Part shown: piece after piece, positions 54,978 through 62,462 of the stretch
How positions within the stretch are numbered: position 1 is the first letter of the stretch
Layout of the letters: the number at the start of each line of letters is the position of its first letter
Assembly: GCA_963704155.1 (NCBI GenBank)
Contig: CAVPHF010000032.1
Coordinates: 348,478-412,477 of the forward strand
DNA from: Thiohalocapsa sp963704155
GTDB taxonomy: Bacteria; Pseudomonadota; Gammaproteobacteria; Chromatiales; Chromatiaceae
Length of the DNA: 64,000 nucleotides
Direction: 5' to 3'
Made by a program: the position numbers and the translations under genes
The notes under the pieces: model-generated
Databases searched by the model: none
Told to the model about the DNA's origin: nothing
What the model saw: the letters and a program-made list of their open reading frames with translations, nothing else

Positions 54978-55625
54978 GTGACCGGTCGCCAACGGTGTTC
55001 ATCGTGGACGATGACGCCTCCTTTCTCAAAAGCATCGAACGTCTGCTGCGCAGCACCGGCTTCGTGACCCAGTGTTACAGCTCCGCGGTCGATTTCATCG
55101 CGCAACAGGCACCGGATCGCGTGGGCTGCGTGTTGGCCGACCTGCGCATGCCCGACATGGACGGCATCGCCTTGCAGGCGCACTTGGCGAGGTCTGGGAA
55201 TCCGCTGCCGGTGGTTTTCCTCACCGGTCACGGCGACATTCCCACCAGCGTTCGAGGCGATGCGGCAAGGGGCCGAGGACTTCCTGGTCAAGACCGCACC
55301 GAAAGAGGCCATCATCGCCGCGGTGGAACGGGCGCTTGCCCGCGGCGCCAAGGAGCGTGTATTTCGTGCGCATCGCCGTGCGCTGCATGCGCGCCTCGAC
55401 ACGCTGACACCACGCGAAGAGCAGGTGCTGTCCCATGTCATGAATGGGAGCAAGAACAAGCAGATTGCCGCGGTCCTGGGTATCGACGAGCGCTCGGTCA
55501 AGCGCCATCGCAGCAATCTGATGCGCAAGCTCGAAGTCACCTCCGTTGCCGAGTTGGCGCAACTGGTCTTTGAGGCAGGAGCGCGCGACAGCGACTGCTG
55601 CGGCACAGAACACGACCACGAGTAG
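54974..55625 (+). pseudogene. FixJ-type response regulator, interrupted by a 1-base insertion
   Basis: GTG start overlapping the kinase stop. The receiver domain VFIVDDDASFLKSIERLL, CVLADLRMPDMDG (phospho-Asp) and VVFLTGHGDIPTSV is in the first frame up to about 55248; then the frame shifts and EAMRQGAEDFLVKTAPKEAI (the conserved Lys) and the LuxR-type HTH LTPREEQVLSHVMNGSKNKQ, then LGIDERSVKRHRSNLMRKL, continue to 55625. Removing one C from GTTCGAGGCG would restore VEAMRQGAEDF. As it stands, the receiver is cut off from its DNA-binding domain, leaving the kinase without its normal partner unless this is a sequence error. Confidence 0.85.
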
Positions 55626-55764
55626 CCGAGCCTATCTCTATAATGTGTCATGTCTCGCCTCCGCGGAAATTCGCGCGCGACAGCGACTGCTGCGGCACAG
55701 AACACGACCACGAGTAGCCGAGCCTGCCTCTATAATCAGTCATGTCTAGCCTCCGCGGAAATTC
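55581..55764. repeat. 92-bp tandem duplication (two copies)
   Basis: Copies at 55581-55672 and 55673-55764 begin GCGCGCGACAGCGACTGCTG and end CCTCCGCGGAAATTC, differing at only a handful of bases. The first copy contains the last 15 codons and stop of the FixJ-like gene, so the 3' end of that gene has been duplicated head to tail. Confidence 0.9.
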
Positions 55765-56433
55765 AGGCCCTCGCCATCGCGCCCTTGTGGCATTGATGCT
55801 CTTGATCGTTTCGTCCATCGGCTGGGCCTTTGAAGCTTGAGCGCGTTGACGAAGGCCAACAGGCCGGTGAATTCTTGTTGAGTTGGTGTCGATGCGACTG
55901 TTGCGGGTGTTTCTCGACGAGCAAGTCCAAACGACTGGCATGGCGCTGGTCCTGCCGGACTATCTCGCGGAGTTCGCAACCGGCGTGGCCCTGGTCTGGA
56001 TGGTTTTGTTGTTTGCCGCTTGGATTCCGCAGGTCTTCATCGGCTCGTCTCGCGTCAGCGCGCAGAGCTTGGACGCGAGCTTGATTCGTCTGATCTCGAG
56101 GGTCATTGCCGTGAACTCACTGTCGAAATGCGTGCCTACATCCGCACGACGGTCTACCCGGAGTTCCTCGCCATCCAAGAGGACATCATGCTGCGAACGA
56201 TGAAACTGGTGCAGCAAGCGGGAACGGGTTTTGGGGTGCCCGCCCAGACCCTTTACATGGCCCGCTACCAAGGGCTCGACGACGCCGGCCGCGAAGCAGC
56301 AGAGAAGCGCGTGCGCGAGTGGGCCGCGGCCCATGAGCTGCCGTTTCCAGACATCGCCGAAAATGACCGCAAACGCATCAGCGGAAAGCTCGACTATCCA
56401 CCAGAGGGGTCGCCAGGGGCTGCCGGGGGATAG
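55742..56433 (+). pseudogene. MscS-type mechanosensitive channel pseudogene with internal deletions
   Basis: Pieces in different frames. 55742-55840: a signal-peptide-like start (LVALMLLIVSSIGWAFEA) then stop. About 55915-56105: LVLPDYLAEFATGVALVWMV then SQSLDASLIRLISRVI. From 56108 in a new frame: VEMRAYIRTTVYPEFLAIQE, DIMLRTMKLVQQAGTGF and TLYMARYQGLDD, which is the C-terminal cytoplasmic beta/alpha domain of large MscS channels. The pore helix (TM3) between LISRVI and VEMRAY is missing, so the product could not form a channel. Confidence 0.65.
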
Positions 56434-56619
56434 CGCGTCGGCCCGATGTGCCGATGCGGGCTCGGAGCGCACGCGGTCATGCGCGGGCTGAGGGGCGCGC
56501 AGCAGTTATGCCTAGAAAGAGCAGTTGACCGCTTAGCCTCACATGCAAGCATCTGATTTTGTTATAGGTTTTGGAGATGTTGGAGAGTCACCCGCTAGGT
56601 GAAGGGCGCTACCCTTTCT
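56434..56619. other. non-coding spacer
   Basis: Nothing recognised between the MscS remnant and an IS91 remnant. Confidence 0.4.
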
Positions 56620-56790
56620 AGGTTACGCGGTGCGGTTCTCCCCGCTGGAGCTGATCGACCAGCTCGCGGCGCAGCTTGTTCACAGGTTGGCCGCCGCCCC
56701 GGCGGCATCGCCATCGCTACCATGGGGTGCTCGCGCCCAACGCGCCGCTGCGTGCGGCTGCCATTACCTTCGGTCGTGAGGTGGCGGTCG
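56620..56790 (+). mobile_element. IS91-family (Y2) transposase remnant
   Basis: Two frames: VRFSPLELIDQLAAQLV, then after a shift PPPRRHRHRYHGVLAPNAPL and RAAAITFG. The P-P-R-x-H-R-H-R-Y-H-G-V-L-A-P-N block is diagnostic of IS91-type transposases (zinc-binding class). Only about 55 codons survive; no oriIS/terIS ends are evident. Confidence 0.75.
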
Positions 56791-56881
56791 GCATCGGATT
56801 GACCACCGGCAGGATTGCCGTCAAACTCAGACTCATGGTTTCCTTGATTCCTTACATGGGCCCAGTCGGGCTGGAACACCA

Positions 56882-57106
56882 ATGCTCGCCAAGAAGACCT
56901 CCAAGAATCAGCTGACGCTGCCCAAGGCGGTGGTGGCCAATTACCCGGATGTGGACTACTTCGACGTGCGCGACGAGGATGGGCGCATCGTGCTGGTGCC
57001 GCTGCGGCCAAGCCGCGCGGACGAGGTGCGCGACAAGCTGGCGCAGCTCGGCCTGTCGGAGCAGGACGTGGACGCCGCCGTCACCTGGGCGCGGGAGCAA
57101 CGCTGA
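56882..57106 (+). CDS. AbrB/MazE-type antitoxin
   Basis: 74 residues. KKTSKNQLTLPKAVVANYP is a SpoVT-AbrB-like DNA-binding hairpin, DYFDVRDEDGRIVLVPLRP continues the fold and the C-terminal helix VRDKLAQLGLSEQDVDAAV is typical of antitoxins paired with COG1569-type PIN toxins. A PIN-domain fragment follows six bases downstream. ATG is in good context after the IS91 remnant. Confidence 0.82.
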   Translation: MLAKKTSKNQLTLPKAVVANYPDVDYFDVRDEDGRIVLVPLRPSRADEVRDKLAQLGLSEQDVDAAVTWAREQR

Positions 57107-57111
57107 GCCCT

Positions 57112-57321
57112 GTGTCCTACGCGGAGACGGTGACCTTGCCCGAGTCGCCGCCAGCGGCGCCTCGGTGTCGCGACCCGAACGATCAGGTATTTGTCGATCT
57201 GGCTATTGTCGCGGACGCGGATGGCATCGTCACAGGCGATCAGGATCTGCTCGCCCTGGCGGACGAGATGCGGCTGCCTGTTTGCGCACCAGCGCAATGG
57301 CGGGAGGCCCTGGTCAGCTAA
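57112..57321 (+). pseudogene. PIN-domain toxin, N-terminal half deleted
   Basis: 69 codons from GTG 57112. CRDPNDQVFVDLAIVADADG and IVTGDQDLLALADEM are the C-terminal catalytic part of PIN toxins of the COG1569 type (conserved Asp in RDPND and TGDQDLL). The first strand with the initial catalytic Asp (VVLDTNVL-like) and about 60 residues are absent, so the nuclease should be inactive. Confidence 0.75.
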
Positions 57322-57467
57322 TTCCAATCGTAGACGACGGCGCCGCGCTCGGGGTCGAAGCCGTCGGCGGTCTTCTCCAGCTTCGGATAGCCGCGGCCGG
57401 GGATGTCCTTGTCGCCCACCGGTGCGCCGGTGCCCCAGTTCGCCATCTGGTTCACGAGAGGGAAGAG
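57318..57467 (-). pseudogene. C-terminal fragment of an unidentified protein
   Basis: About 49 codons to a stop at 57318, converging on the PIN fragment: QMANWGTGAPVGDKDIPGRG then YPKLEKTADGFDPERGAVVY. It looks like real protein sequence but I cannot name the family. Upstream in the same frame there is no credible start. Confidence 0.4.
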
Positions 57468-57584
57468 CCTTGCTTGAGCATGGGCGAGGCTCCGAGCAGG
57501 ATGAGTTGACGGTCTGATTACCGAGATCCGGGGCACTCTGCATCGACCTTGTCTGGACGGGCAGGACTACCAGCGACCAAGGAG

Positions 57585-58319
57585 TCATGGGGTCTTGGCT
57601 GACCGCGCCGAGTCGAGCCAATCTCCGACCCGCGTCGCCCAGTAGGTCATCGCCTTCTTGGTGTAGGCCCAGGTGTTGAACGAGTCCGTGAAACCACCGA
57701 CGCCTTTGCTCACGGCGTTACCGACGCCTCCGGACAAATCAACGTTGAATTTCTTCGCGGCCCGGGTCTCGATGAAGGCGGCTACCTGGCGCTGGCTGCT
57801 GCTGTCCAGGGCTTCCATTTCGACGGACGCTTCGCCGACGAAAGGTGAACTGCCGGCATCGCCGCCCAAGGCCCCGATGCCGGCCTCGGCGACGCCCCCG
57901 AACGGGACAGCCAGGGTGATGACGGACGCCTCGGGCTTGTTCGGCACCAGGTCGGTGACGGCGATTCGTAGCCGGAGTACGTCTGGTCCCGGCTCGCGCA
58001 CCACTTGGTAATGGCCACGCAGCTGTTCGATGATCGCGTCGTGGAAGTAGTCCGCAAGCACCTTCATGGTGGTCGGGTCGATTTCGCCACGCTCGGCGCC
58101 CTGCTTGAGGTAGATCTTGATGCGATCGACCATGACCTTGTCGTAGACGGCGATCTGCGCGGCGGGCTCGGACCAGCTGTAGGCATCGGAGCCGGGCTTG
58201 TGCCGGAGCTTCGAATAGTCGCTAAGAAAGCCCACGGATTGGTAATCGCCGAAGGTTGCGGCCATCGTGGCCGCGGATGCCGCCAACAGTGCGCTGGCGA
58301 CGAGTGTGATGATTCGCAT
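57585..58319 (-). CDS. DUF3313-like exported protein
   Basis: 244 residues; ATG 58319 with GAGGG upstream. Signal peptide ITLVASALLAASAATMA|ATF without a lipobox Cys. The mature part (VGFLSDYSKLRHKPGSDAYS, DKVMVDRIKIYL, VLRLRIAVTDLVPNKP, GEASVEMEALDSSS) follows DUF3313, a family of small envelope proteins usually annotated as lipoproteins. Function unknown. It is followed on the upstream side by a glycine-zipper remnant and the IS4 element. Confidence 0.78.
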   Translation of the reverse strand: MRIITLVASALLAASAATMAATFGDYQSVGFLSDYSKLRHKPGSDAYSWSEPAAQIAVYDKVMVDRIKIYLKQGAERGEIDPTTMKVLADYFHDAIIEQLRGHYQVVREPGPDVLRLRIAVTDLVPNKPEASVITLAVPFGGVAEAGIGALGGDAGSSPFVGEASVEMEALDSSSQRQVAAFIETRAAKKFNVDLSGGVGNAVSKGVGGFTDSFNTWAYTKKAMTYWATRVGDWLDSARSAKTP

Positions 58320-58382
58320 GCGTTGTCCCTCAGGGTTTCCGAGACCGTTGGCAGATGTCTACAGATGTCGCCGTGCGCACCG

Positions 58383-58470
58383 CTAGTCGATGTTGCCCTT
58401 CTGATGTTGATCGTAGAAGTAGCCGCCCAACGCGCCGGCTCCCGCGCCAATCAATGCGCCCTTGTCCGCG
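58383..58470 (-). pseudogene. glycine-zipper lipoprotein tail cut by the IS element
   Basis: The last 28 codons, KGALIGAGAGALGGYFYDQH to the stop TAG at 58383, are the end of a glycine-zipper (YMGG/OsmB-like) envelope protein. The upstream half is missing: the IS4-family element begins at 58471 and its other flank does not contain the rest. Confidence 0.6.
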
Positions 58471-58557
58471 GGGAAAATAGGGACAGACCCTGAGGTATCC
58501 CCACTAAAAAATTATCCAGAACAGTCTTCTAGAAGGGAAACCTAGGGCGGAAATGAA

Positions 58558-58619
58558 CATGCATGGGGTTTGGTGGTCCACAACGGGCGACCAAACCTGC
58601 GGAGGACCCCCCATGCATG
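58558..58619 (+). promoter_or_regulatory. hairpin enclosing the transposase ribosome site and start codon
   Basis: CATGCATGG (58558-58566) can pair with CCATGCATG (58611-58619), and GGTTTGGT inside pairs with ACCAAACC (58590-58597). The ATG used by the transposase (58613) lies in the right arm and its ribosome site GGAGG in the enclosed loop, so the structure would block initiation on long read-through transcripts. Confidence 0.6.
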
Positions 58620-59824
58620 CCCTGACGATTCTACAGCGTTGTGTCGCACCGTTGCTTGCCGGCATCCACCGTCGGCGCTTGACGGTGTTGCTTGAGGCCG
58701 TGGCCGCGACAGTGAGCGGCCCGCGGCTGACGCTGACCGAGATTGGACGCCGATTTGGCGGCGGGTCGCACCTGCGTCATCGCATCAAGCGTGCCGACCG
58801 GCTGCTGGGCAACGCGCATCTTCGCTGCGATGCCAAGCACATCTACACGGCGGTGGCGCGGATGCTGATCTCGGGCGTGGCCGAGCCGCTGATCGTCATC
58901 GATTGGAGCGATCTGAAGGAGGACCAGTCGCTGCATCTGCTGCGTGCCTCGGTGCCGGTGGGCGGTCGCAGCCTGACGTTGTATGAGGAGGTCCACACCC
59001 AACGCAACTTGGGCAACCGCCACGTGCAGCATCGGTTCCTGCACCAGCTCAAGGCGCTGCTGCCGGCGACGGCGCAGCCGATCATCGTCGCGGACTGCGG
59101 CTTCCCTGTTCGGAACCGGGTGCCGTTCTACCGCGAGGTCGAGCGTCTGGGCTGGCGCTGGGTCGGGCGGGTGCGCGGGCGCGACTACATCAAGCTCAAG
59201 CACCGCTGGCGCAGCTGCAAGAACATCTTCAAGGAGGCCACCACCACGCCGACGACACTCGGCATCGGCGAGTGGGTGCGTAGCAATCCGTTGCGCGCCA
59301 CCTTCGTGCTAGTGCGCAAGCCCAAGCTCGGACGCCGGGCGAAGACCGCCTCCGGCAAGCGCTCGCGCTCGAAGAAGAGTCAGCAGGCCGCGCGCAATGC
59401 CCGCGAGCCGTGGCTGCTGGTGGCCTCCACCCGGCTGGCCGACTGGCCGGCGAAGCGGTTGGTGGCGGTCTATCGACAAAGGATGCAGATTGAGCTGAGC
59501 TTCAGAGACATGAAGAGCCAGCACTTTGGCGAAGGGCTCGAGTGCAGCGCCTCAAGCGGCACCGCCCGCTTCACGGTGCTGGTGCTGATCGCATCACTGG
59601 CGGCGATCCTGCTTTGGCTGATCGGTACCGCCGCCGAGCGTTGCGGCCTGCACGAGCGTCTGCGGCCGGGCACGCGTAAGCGCCGCGCCTACTCACGGCT
59701 GTTCTTGGCCCGACTGCTGCTAACGCTGGAGGACTGCCGCACGAGCGTCGCCGAGCTGGTCGATGCGATCGGGCCGCTCGATCAATGGGTCGCGAGTGAC
59801 CATGATGCGCTGCTCGCGCCGTGA
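58613..59824 (+). CDS. IS4-family DDE transposase
   Basis: 403 residues from ATG 58613 (GGAGG seven bases upstream); an ATG 20 codons earlier lacks such a site. DDE residues: first Asp in IVIDWSDLKEDQSLHLLRAS, second in IIVADCGFPVRN, and the IS4 signature Y-x2-R-x3-E-x6-K in YRQRMQIELSFRDMKSQHFG. The frame is uninterrupted, so the element may be active. Confidence 0.93.
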   Translation: MHALTILQRCVAPLLAGIHRRRLTVLLEAVAATVSGPRLTLTEIGRRFGGGSHLRHRIKRADRLLGNAHLRCDAKHIYTAVARMLISGVAEPLIVIDWSDLKEDQSLHLLRASVPVGGRSLTLYEEVHTQRNLGNRHVQHRFLHQLKALLPATAQPIIVADCGFPVRNRVPFYREVERLGWRWVGRVRGRDYIKLKHRWRSCKNIFKEATTTPTTLGIGEWVRSNPLRATFVLVRKPKLGRRAKTASGKRSRSKKSQQAARNAREPWLLVASTRLADWPAKRLVAVYRQRMQIELSFRDMKSQHFGEGLECSASSGTARFTVLVLIASLAAILLWLIGTAAERCGLHERLRPGTRKRRAYSRLFLARLLLTLEDCRTSVAELVDAIGPLDQWVASDHDALLAP

Positions 59825-59904
59825 CCGAGGGCTTCCCAGGTTTGTGGGGATACCTCAGGGTACGTCCCCTATATTCTCTTCCCCTATATTCTCTACCCTG
59901 GTGG

Positions 59905-59962
59905 GACACGGCAGACTAGAGTCCCTTTCGGGACGGTGGCGCGCCCAACGAGAGTGCAGTAG
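59905..59962 (+). repeat. REP-like element, copy A
   Basis: Starts GACACGGCAGACTAGAGTCC, has the palindromic core GTCCCTTTCGGGAC and ends GAGAGTGCAGTAG. The same 58-base block recurs at 61523 and, inverted, at 61773, around a REP-associated transposase remnant. Confidence 0.8.
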
Positions 59963-60028
59963 CCTTAGGCCTAATAGGTCTTGAACGCGCCGCACAATTG
60001 AAGCTGCCCCTGTAAGAAACGAAACAAC

Positions 60029-60910
60029 ATGGAAAATTTTCACACATCATCGGCAGCACTCAAACGCGGCAAAGTACTGCGGGCTTGCACTTCCACCCTT
60101 GCTGCAATCTTCATTATGACCAATTTTGGGGCCAGCAGTTCGGCGTTGGCACAGGGAGAGGGAGGGGGACAGGCAGATTTGGCGACCCAGTCACAGAACC
60201 CGATCGCCTCGCTGATCAGTTTGCCTTTCGAATTTGATAGCTATCAGAATGTCGGGGAAGAAGATAGAACCCAGAATACTATAGTCTTTAAACCGGTGGT
60301 TCCAATCGATATTAGCGAAAACTGGGAATTAGTTTTGCGCGGCATCATTCCTTTCATCGACCAGCCAGATTCTGGTCCGATTGATGGGAAAACAGGCGTT
60401 GGCGATATCCAGCTGCAAACCTACTTTGTGCCGAAAAAGACCAACAGTTTGGGCGGGGACAACTTTTGGACTTGGGGTGTCGGACCGGTACTTCAGTTCG
60501 ATACGGCATCCGACGACATCCTTGGTACAGGCAGAAATGCCGCGGGCATCGGCGGCGTCTTATTCTCCAAGATTAACAATTGGACGGTGGGTGCATTGCT
60601 CAACAACGTTTGGGATGTGGACAGTTCCAACACGCGCGAAGGCGTTAATTTTATGACATTCCAACCCTTTGCCAACTACAACCTCGACAACGGTTGGTAT
60701 CTGAAAACTGGCCCTGTCATAACCTACAATCATGAAGCAGATAGCGGGAACAAGTGGACTATTCCGGTGGGCGCCGGCTTCGGCAGGATCTTCAATTTGG
60801 GAAAACAGCCCGTGAACTTTTCAGTATCAGCATACGGGCTTGCAGATAAACCCGATGGCGGTGCGAATGCCCAACTTCAGGCAATCCTCGTCTTCCTGTT
60901 CCCTGAATAG
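60029..60910 (+). CDS. outer-membrane transporter-like (neuromedin-U-annotated) beta-barrel protein
   Basis: 293 residues with a long signal peptide (LAAIFIMTNFGASSSALA|QGEGG). The rest is barrel-like: NPIASLISLPFEFDSYQNVG, FKPVVPIDISENWELVLRG, TGVGDIQLQTYFVPKK, and a C terminus LQAILVFLFPE. The pattern matches a widespread group of envelope proteins annotated as transporter or neuromedin U. Base composition is clearly lower in G+C than neighbouring genes, suggesting acquisition. A terminator follows directly. Confidence 0.72.
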   Translation: MENFHTSSAALKRGKVLRACTSTLAAIFIMTNFGASSSALAQGEGGGQADLATQSQNPIASLISLPFEFDSYQNVGEEDRTQNTIVFKPVVPIDISENWELVLRGIIPFIDQPDSGPIDGKTGVGDIQLQTYFVPKKTNSLGGDNFWTWGVGPVLQFDTASDDILGTGRNAAGIGGVLFSKINNWTVGALLNNVWDVDSSNTREGVNFMTFQPFANYNLDNGWYLKTGPVITYNHEADSGNKWTIPVGAGFGRIFNLGKQPVNFSVSAYGLADKPDGGANAQLQAILVFLFPE

Positions 60911-60947
60911 GGACACGAGCTTTTGTGAGTCCGCCACTTGAAACGAT

Positions 60948-60975
60948 AAAGAGCCGCCTTTGAGGGCGGCTCTTT
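60948..60975 (+). terminator. rho-independent terminator
   Basis: Stem AAAGAGCCGCC / GGCGGCTCTTT with loop TTTGAG, symmetrical A- and T-ends, so it may work in both directions. Located 38 bases after the barrel gene. Confidence 0.85.
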
Positions 60976-61085
60976 CGTATTCTGGACTGAATACTCTGGC
61001 TCCTTCACCTTGAAATGACACGCGGCGCACATATGGATATTCTCGCGGTTCAATAGGTTCAGGGGCGCTGCCAGACTAATTCGCG

Positions 61086-61580
61086 GTGATGAAGCGCCTC
61101 GGACAGCGGTATGTCCAGCACGTTAACCGCACTTACCGACGCACCGGCGGCTTGTTCGAAGGCCGGTTCCGCTCGTCGCTGATTGAGGCCGACGCCTACC
61201 TCCTCGCCTGCCAGCGCTACATTGAGCTGAACCCAGTCCGCGCGTCGATGGTCCCTGCGCCGGGGGCGTATCCTTGGTCGAGTTACCGGGCCAATGCGTT
61301 GGGCGGAACGGATCCCGTGGTGACGCCACACGCGCTCTACCGGGAACTGGCGGGCTCCGACGAGACGCGTCTCGCCGCGTATCGTCGGTTGTTCGAGGAC
61401 GTGCTCAGTGCCGAATTGCTGCGGCGCCTGCGCGATTGCACCAACGGCGGATTCGTGCTCGGCAGCCCGAGGTTCGAGCGGCAGGTCGCCGCCATGCTCG
61501 GACGACGGACCTGGAAGGGCTCGACACGGCTGACGAGAGTCCCTTTCGGGACGGTGGCGCGTGCAAGGAGAGTGCAGTAG
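61086..61580 (+). pseudogene. REP-associated tyrosine transposase (RAYT), N-terminal part missing
   Basis: 164 codons starting MKRLGQRYVQHVNRTYRRTG then GLFEGRFRSSLIEADAYLLA and QRYIELNPVRASMV, the second half of RAYT (IS200-like Y1 transposase) proteins. The N-terminal HUH motif (NHYHLL-type) and preceding strand are missing; a TAA stands just upstream of the first recognised residues. Its 3' end runs into REP copy B, so the last 20 codons are encoded by the repeat. Confidence 0.8.
61523..61580 (+). repeat. REP-like element, copy B
   Basis: Same length and order as copy A (core GTCCCTTTCGGGAC, then GGTGGCGCG and AGAGTGCAGTAG), directly oriented, overlapping the end of the RAYT remnant. Confidence 0.8.
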
Positions 61581-61603
61581 GCTCCGCAAATCACAGATCA
61601 GCT

Positions 61604-61647
61604 ACCACCCCCACAGGGGGTGGTTTGATGAAGGCCCCCAGAGGGGG
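61604..61647. repeat. two successive C5/G5 hairpins
   Basis: ACCACCCCC-ACA-GGGGGTGGT (61604-61624, perfect nine-base stem) is followed 10 bases later by CCCCC-AGA-GGGGG (61635-61647). The pair lies between REP copies B and C. No T-run, so not a standard terminator. Confidence 0.55.
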
Positions 61648-61772
61648 TCATGGGTACCGGCCTGGTACCGACCCGACGGCACCTTGAACGCAGACAGCGG
61701 CGAGGTGGCGCGTTCGTCTCGCCGGCGGGACTCGATTGCCGGTGCGCGTATTCCCTGTTTAACTTTCGAGCA

Positions 61773-61825
61773 TATTGCACTCTGCTTGCGCGCGCCACGT
61801 CCAAAGGGACTCTAGTCAGCCTGTC
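61773..61825 (-). repeat. REP-like element, copy C (inverted)
   Basis: Reverse complement of the copy A/B block with several differences; the core reads AAAGGGACTCTAGTCAGC on the plus strand and the far end TTGCACTCTGCTTGCGCGCGCC. The perfect core palindrome is partly lost (GTCCAAAGGGAC). Confidence 0.7.
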
Positions 61826-62462
61826 GCAGCAGGTTAGCGTTCGGCCCGTTGAGCCGTTGGTCGAAGTCGGGCACGTCTGAGGCGGTAGCCTTTTGCGGCA
61901 CCGCTTTCTGATGCCGGTCGTGCTTGGTTCATCAAAATACCGAAGAGCGATTGAAGTAACGCTTGGCCACACGCCGGACGGGCTAGCGCAGCAGCTCTTG
62001 CGCAGTACGCGAAACACCTTAGGCGGTGGATGACCGATTGGTGAGTAGAAACGTGCGAGCCTATCCGAGGCTTGCCGAGTGGTCGCCTCATCAGCGGCGA
62101 CGCCGGGTGAGACGAATGCGTACTCGTGCCGTGAACTCGTCCTTTCACGCGGTTCCAGAACAGGATCCGATCAGAAAGGATCGCCAGAGGAGCAAAGCCA
62201 GCCCGTTCGACAAGTATGGGCAGCGCCCGACCGTCCACCCGAACGGGCGCTTGTCGGCGGCAGCAACCCACCAGAGCCTCGTCTAAGCCTTGCTGCCATG
62301 AAACGCAAGGCTCGATGGTCACGCAGCGCCCACCTAGGGTTGGTCGCTGCCCTCAGCACGATGCGCAGACGCCTCGACCAGGTCGGCTGTTGCTCTTGTC
62401 TGAGAGCCGAGCGAAACGCCCAGCACCTCCCTGCGCACCGTTACTGTGCGGCAGACGCCCTG
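61826..62462. other. 637-bp region without a recognised gene
   Basis: Frames on both strands are Arg/Ser-rich. The plus-strand frame joined to the porin gene extends upstream through here, but the sequence is not porin-like, and the signal peptide marks a start further right. Confidence 0.4.

Larger units (their letters stand above)
58471..59878 (+). mobile_element. IS4-family insertion sequence
   Basis: About 1.4 kb bounded by inverted repeats of some 33 bp. The inner 18 bases (ACCCTGAGGTATCCCCAC, left; its complement at 59844-59861, right) are identical, and the outer part GGGAAAATAGGGACAG versus GAGAATATAGGGGACGT is imperfect. It encodes a single transposase. The 13-bp block CCCCTATATTCTC at the right end is repeated two bases further on. 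It interrupts a glycine-zipper gene on its left. Confidence 0.85.

Noticed and set aside
61834..62322. 162-codon minus-strand frame upstream of the second OprB porin
   Set aside because: Low-complexity Arg/Ala/Ser composition and no recognisable start signal or family.
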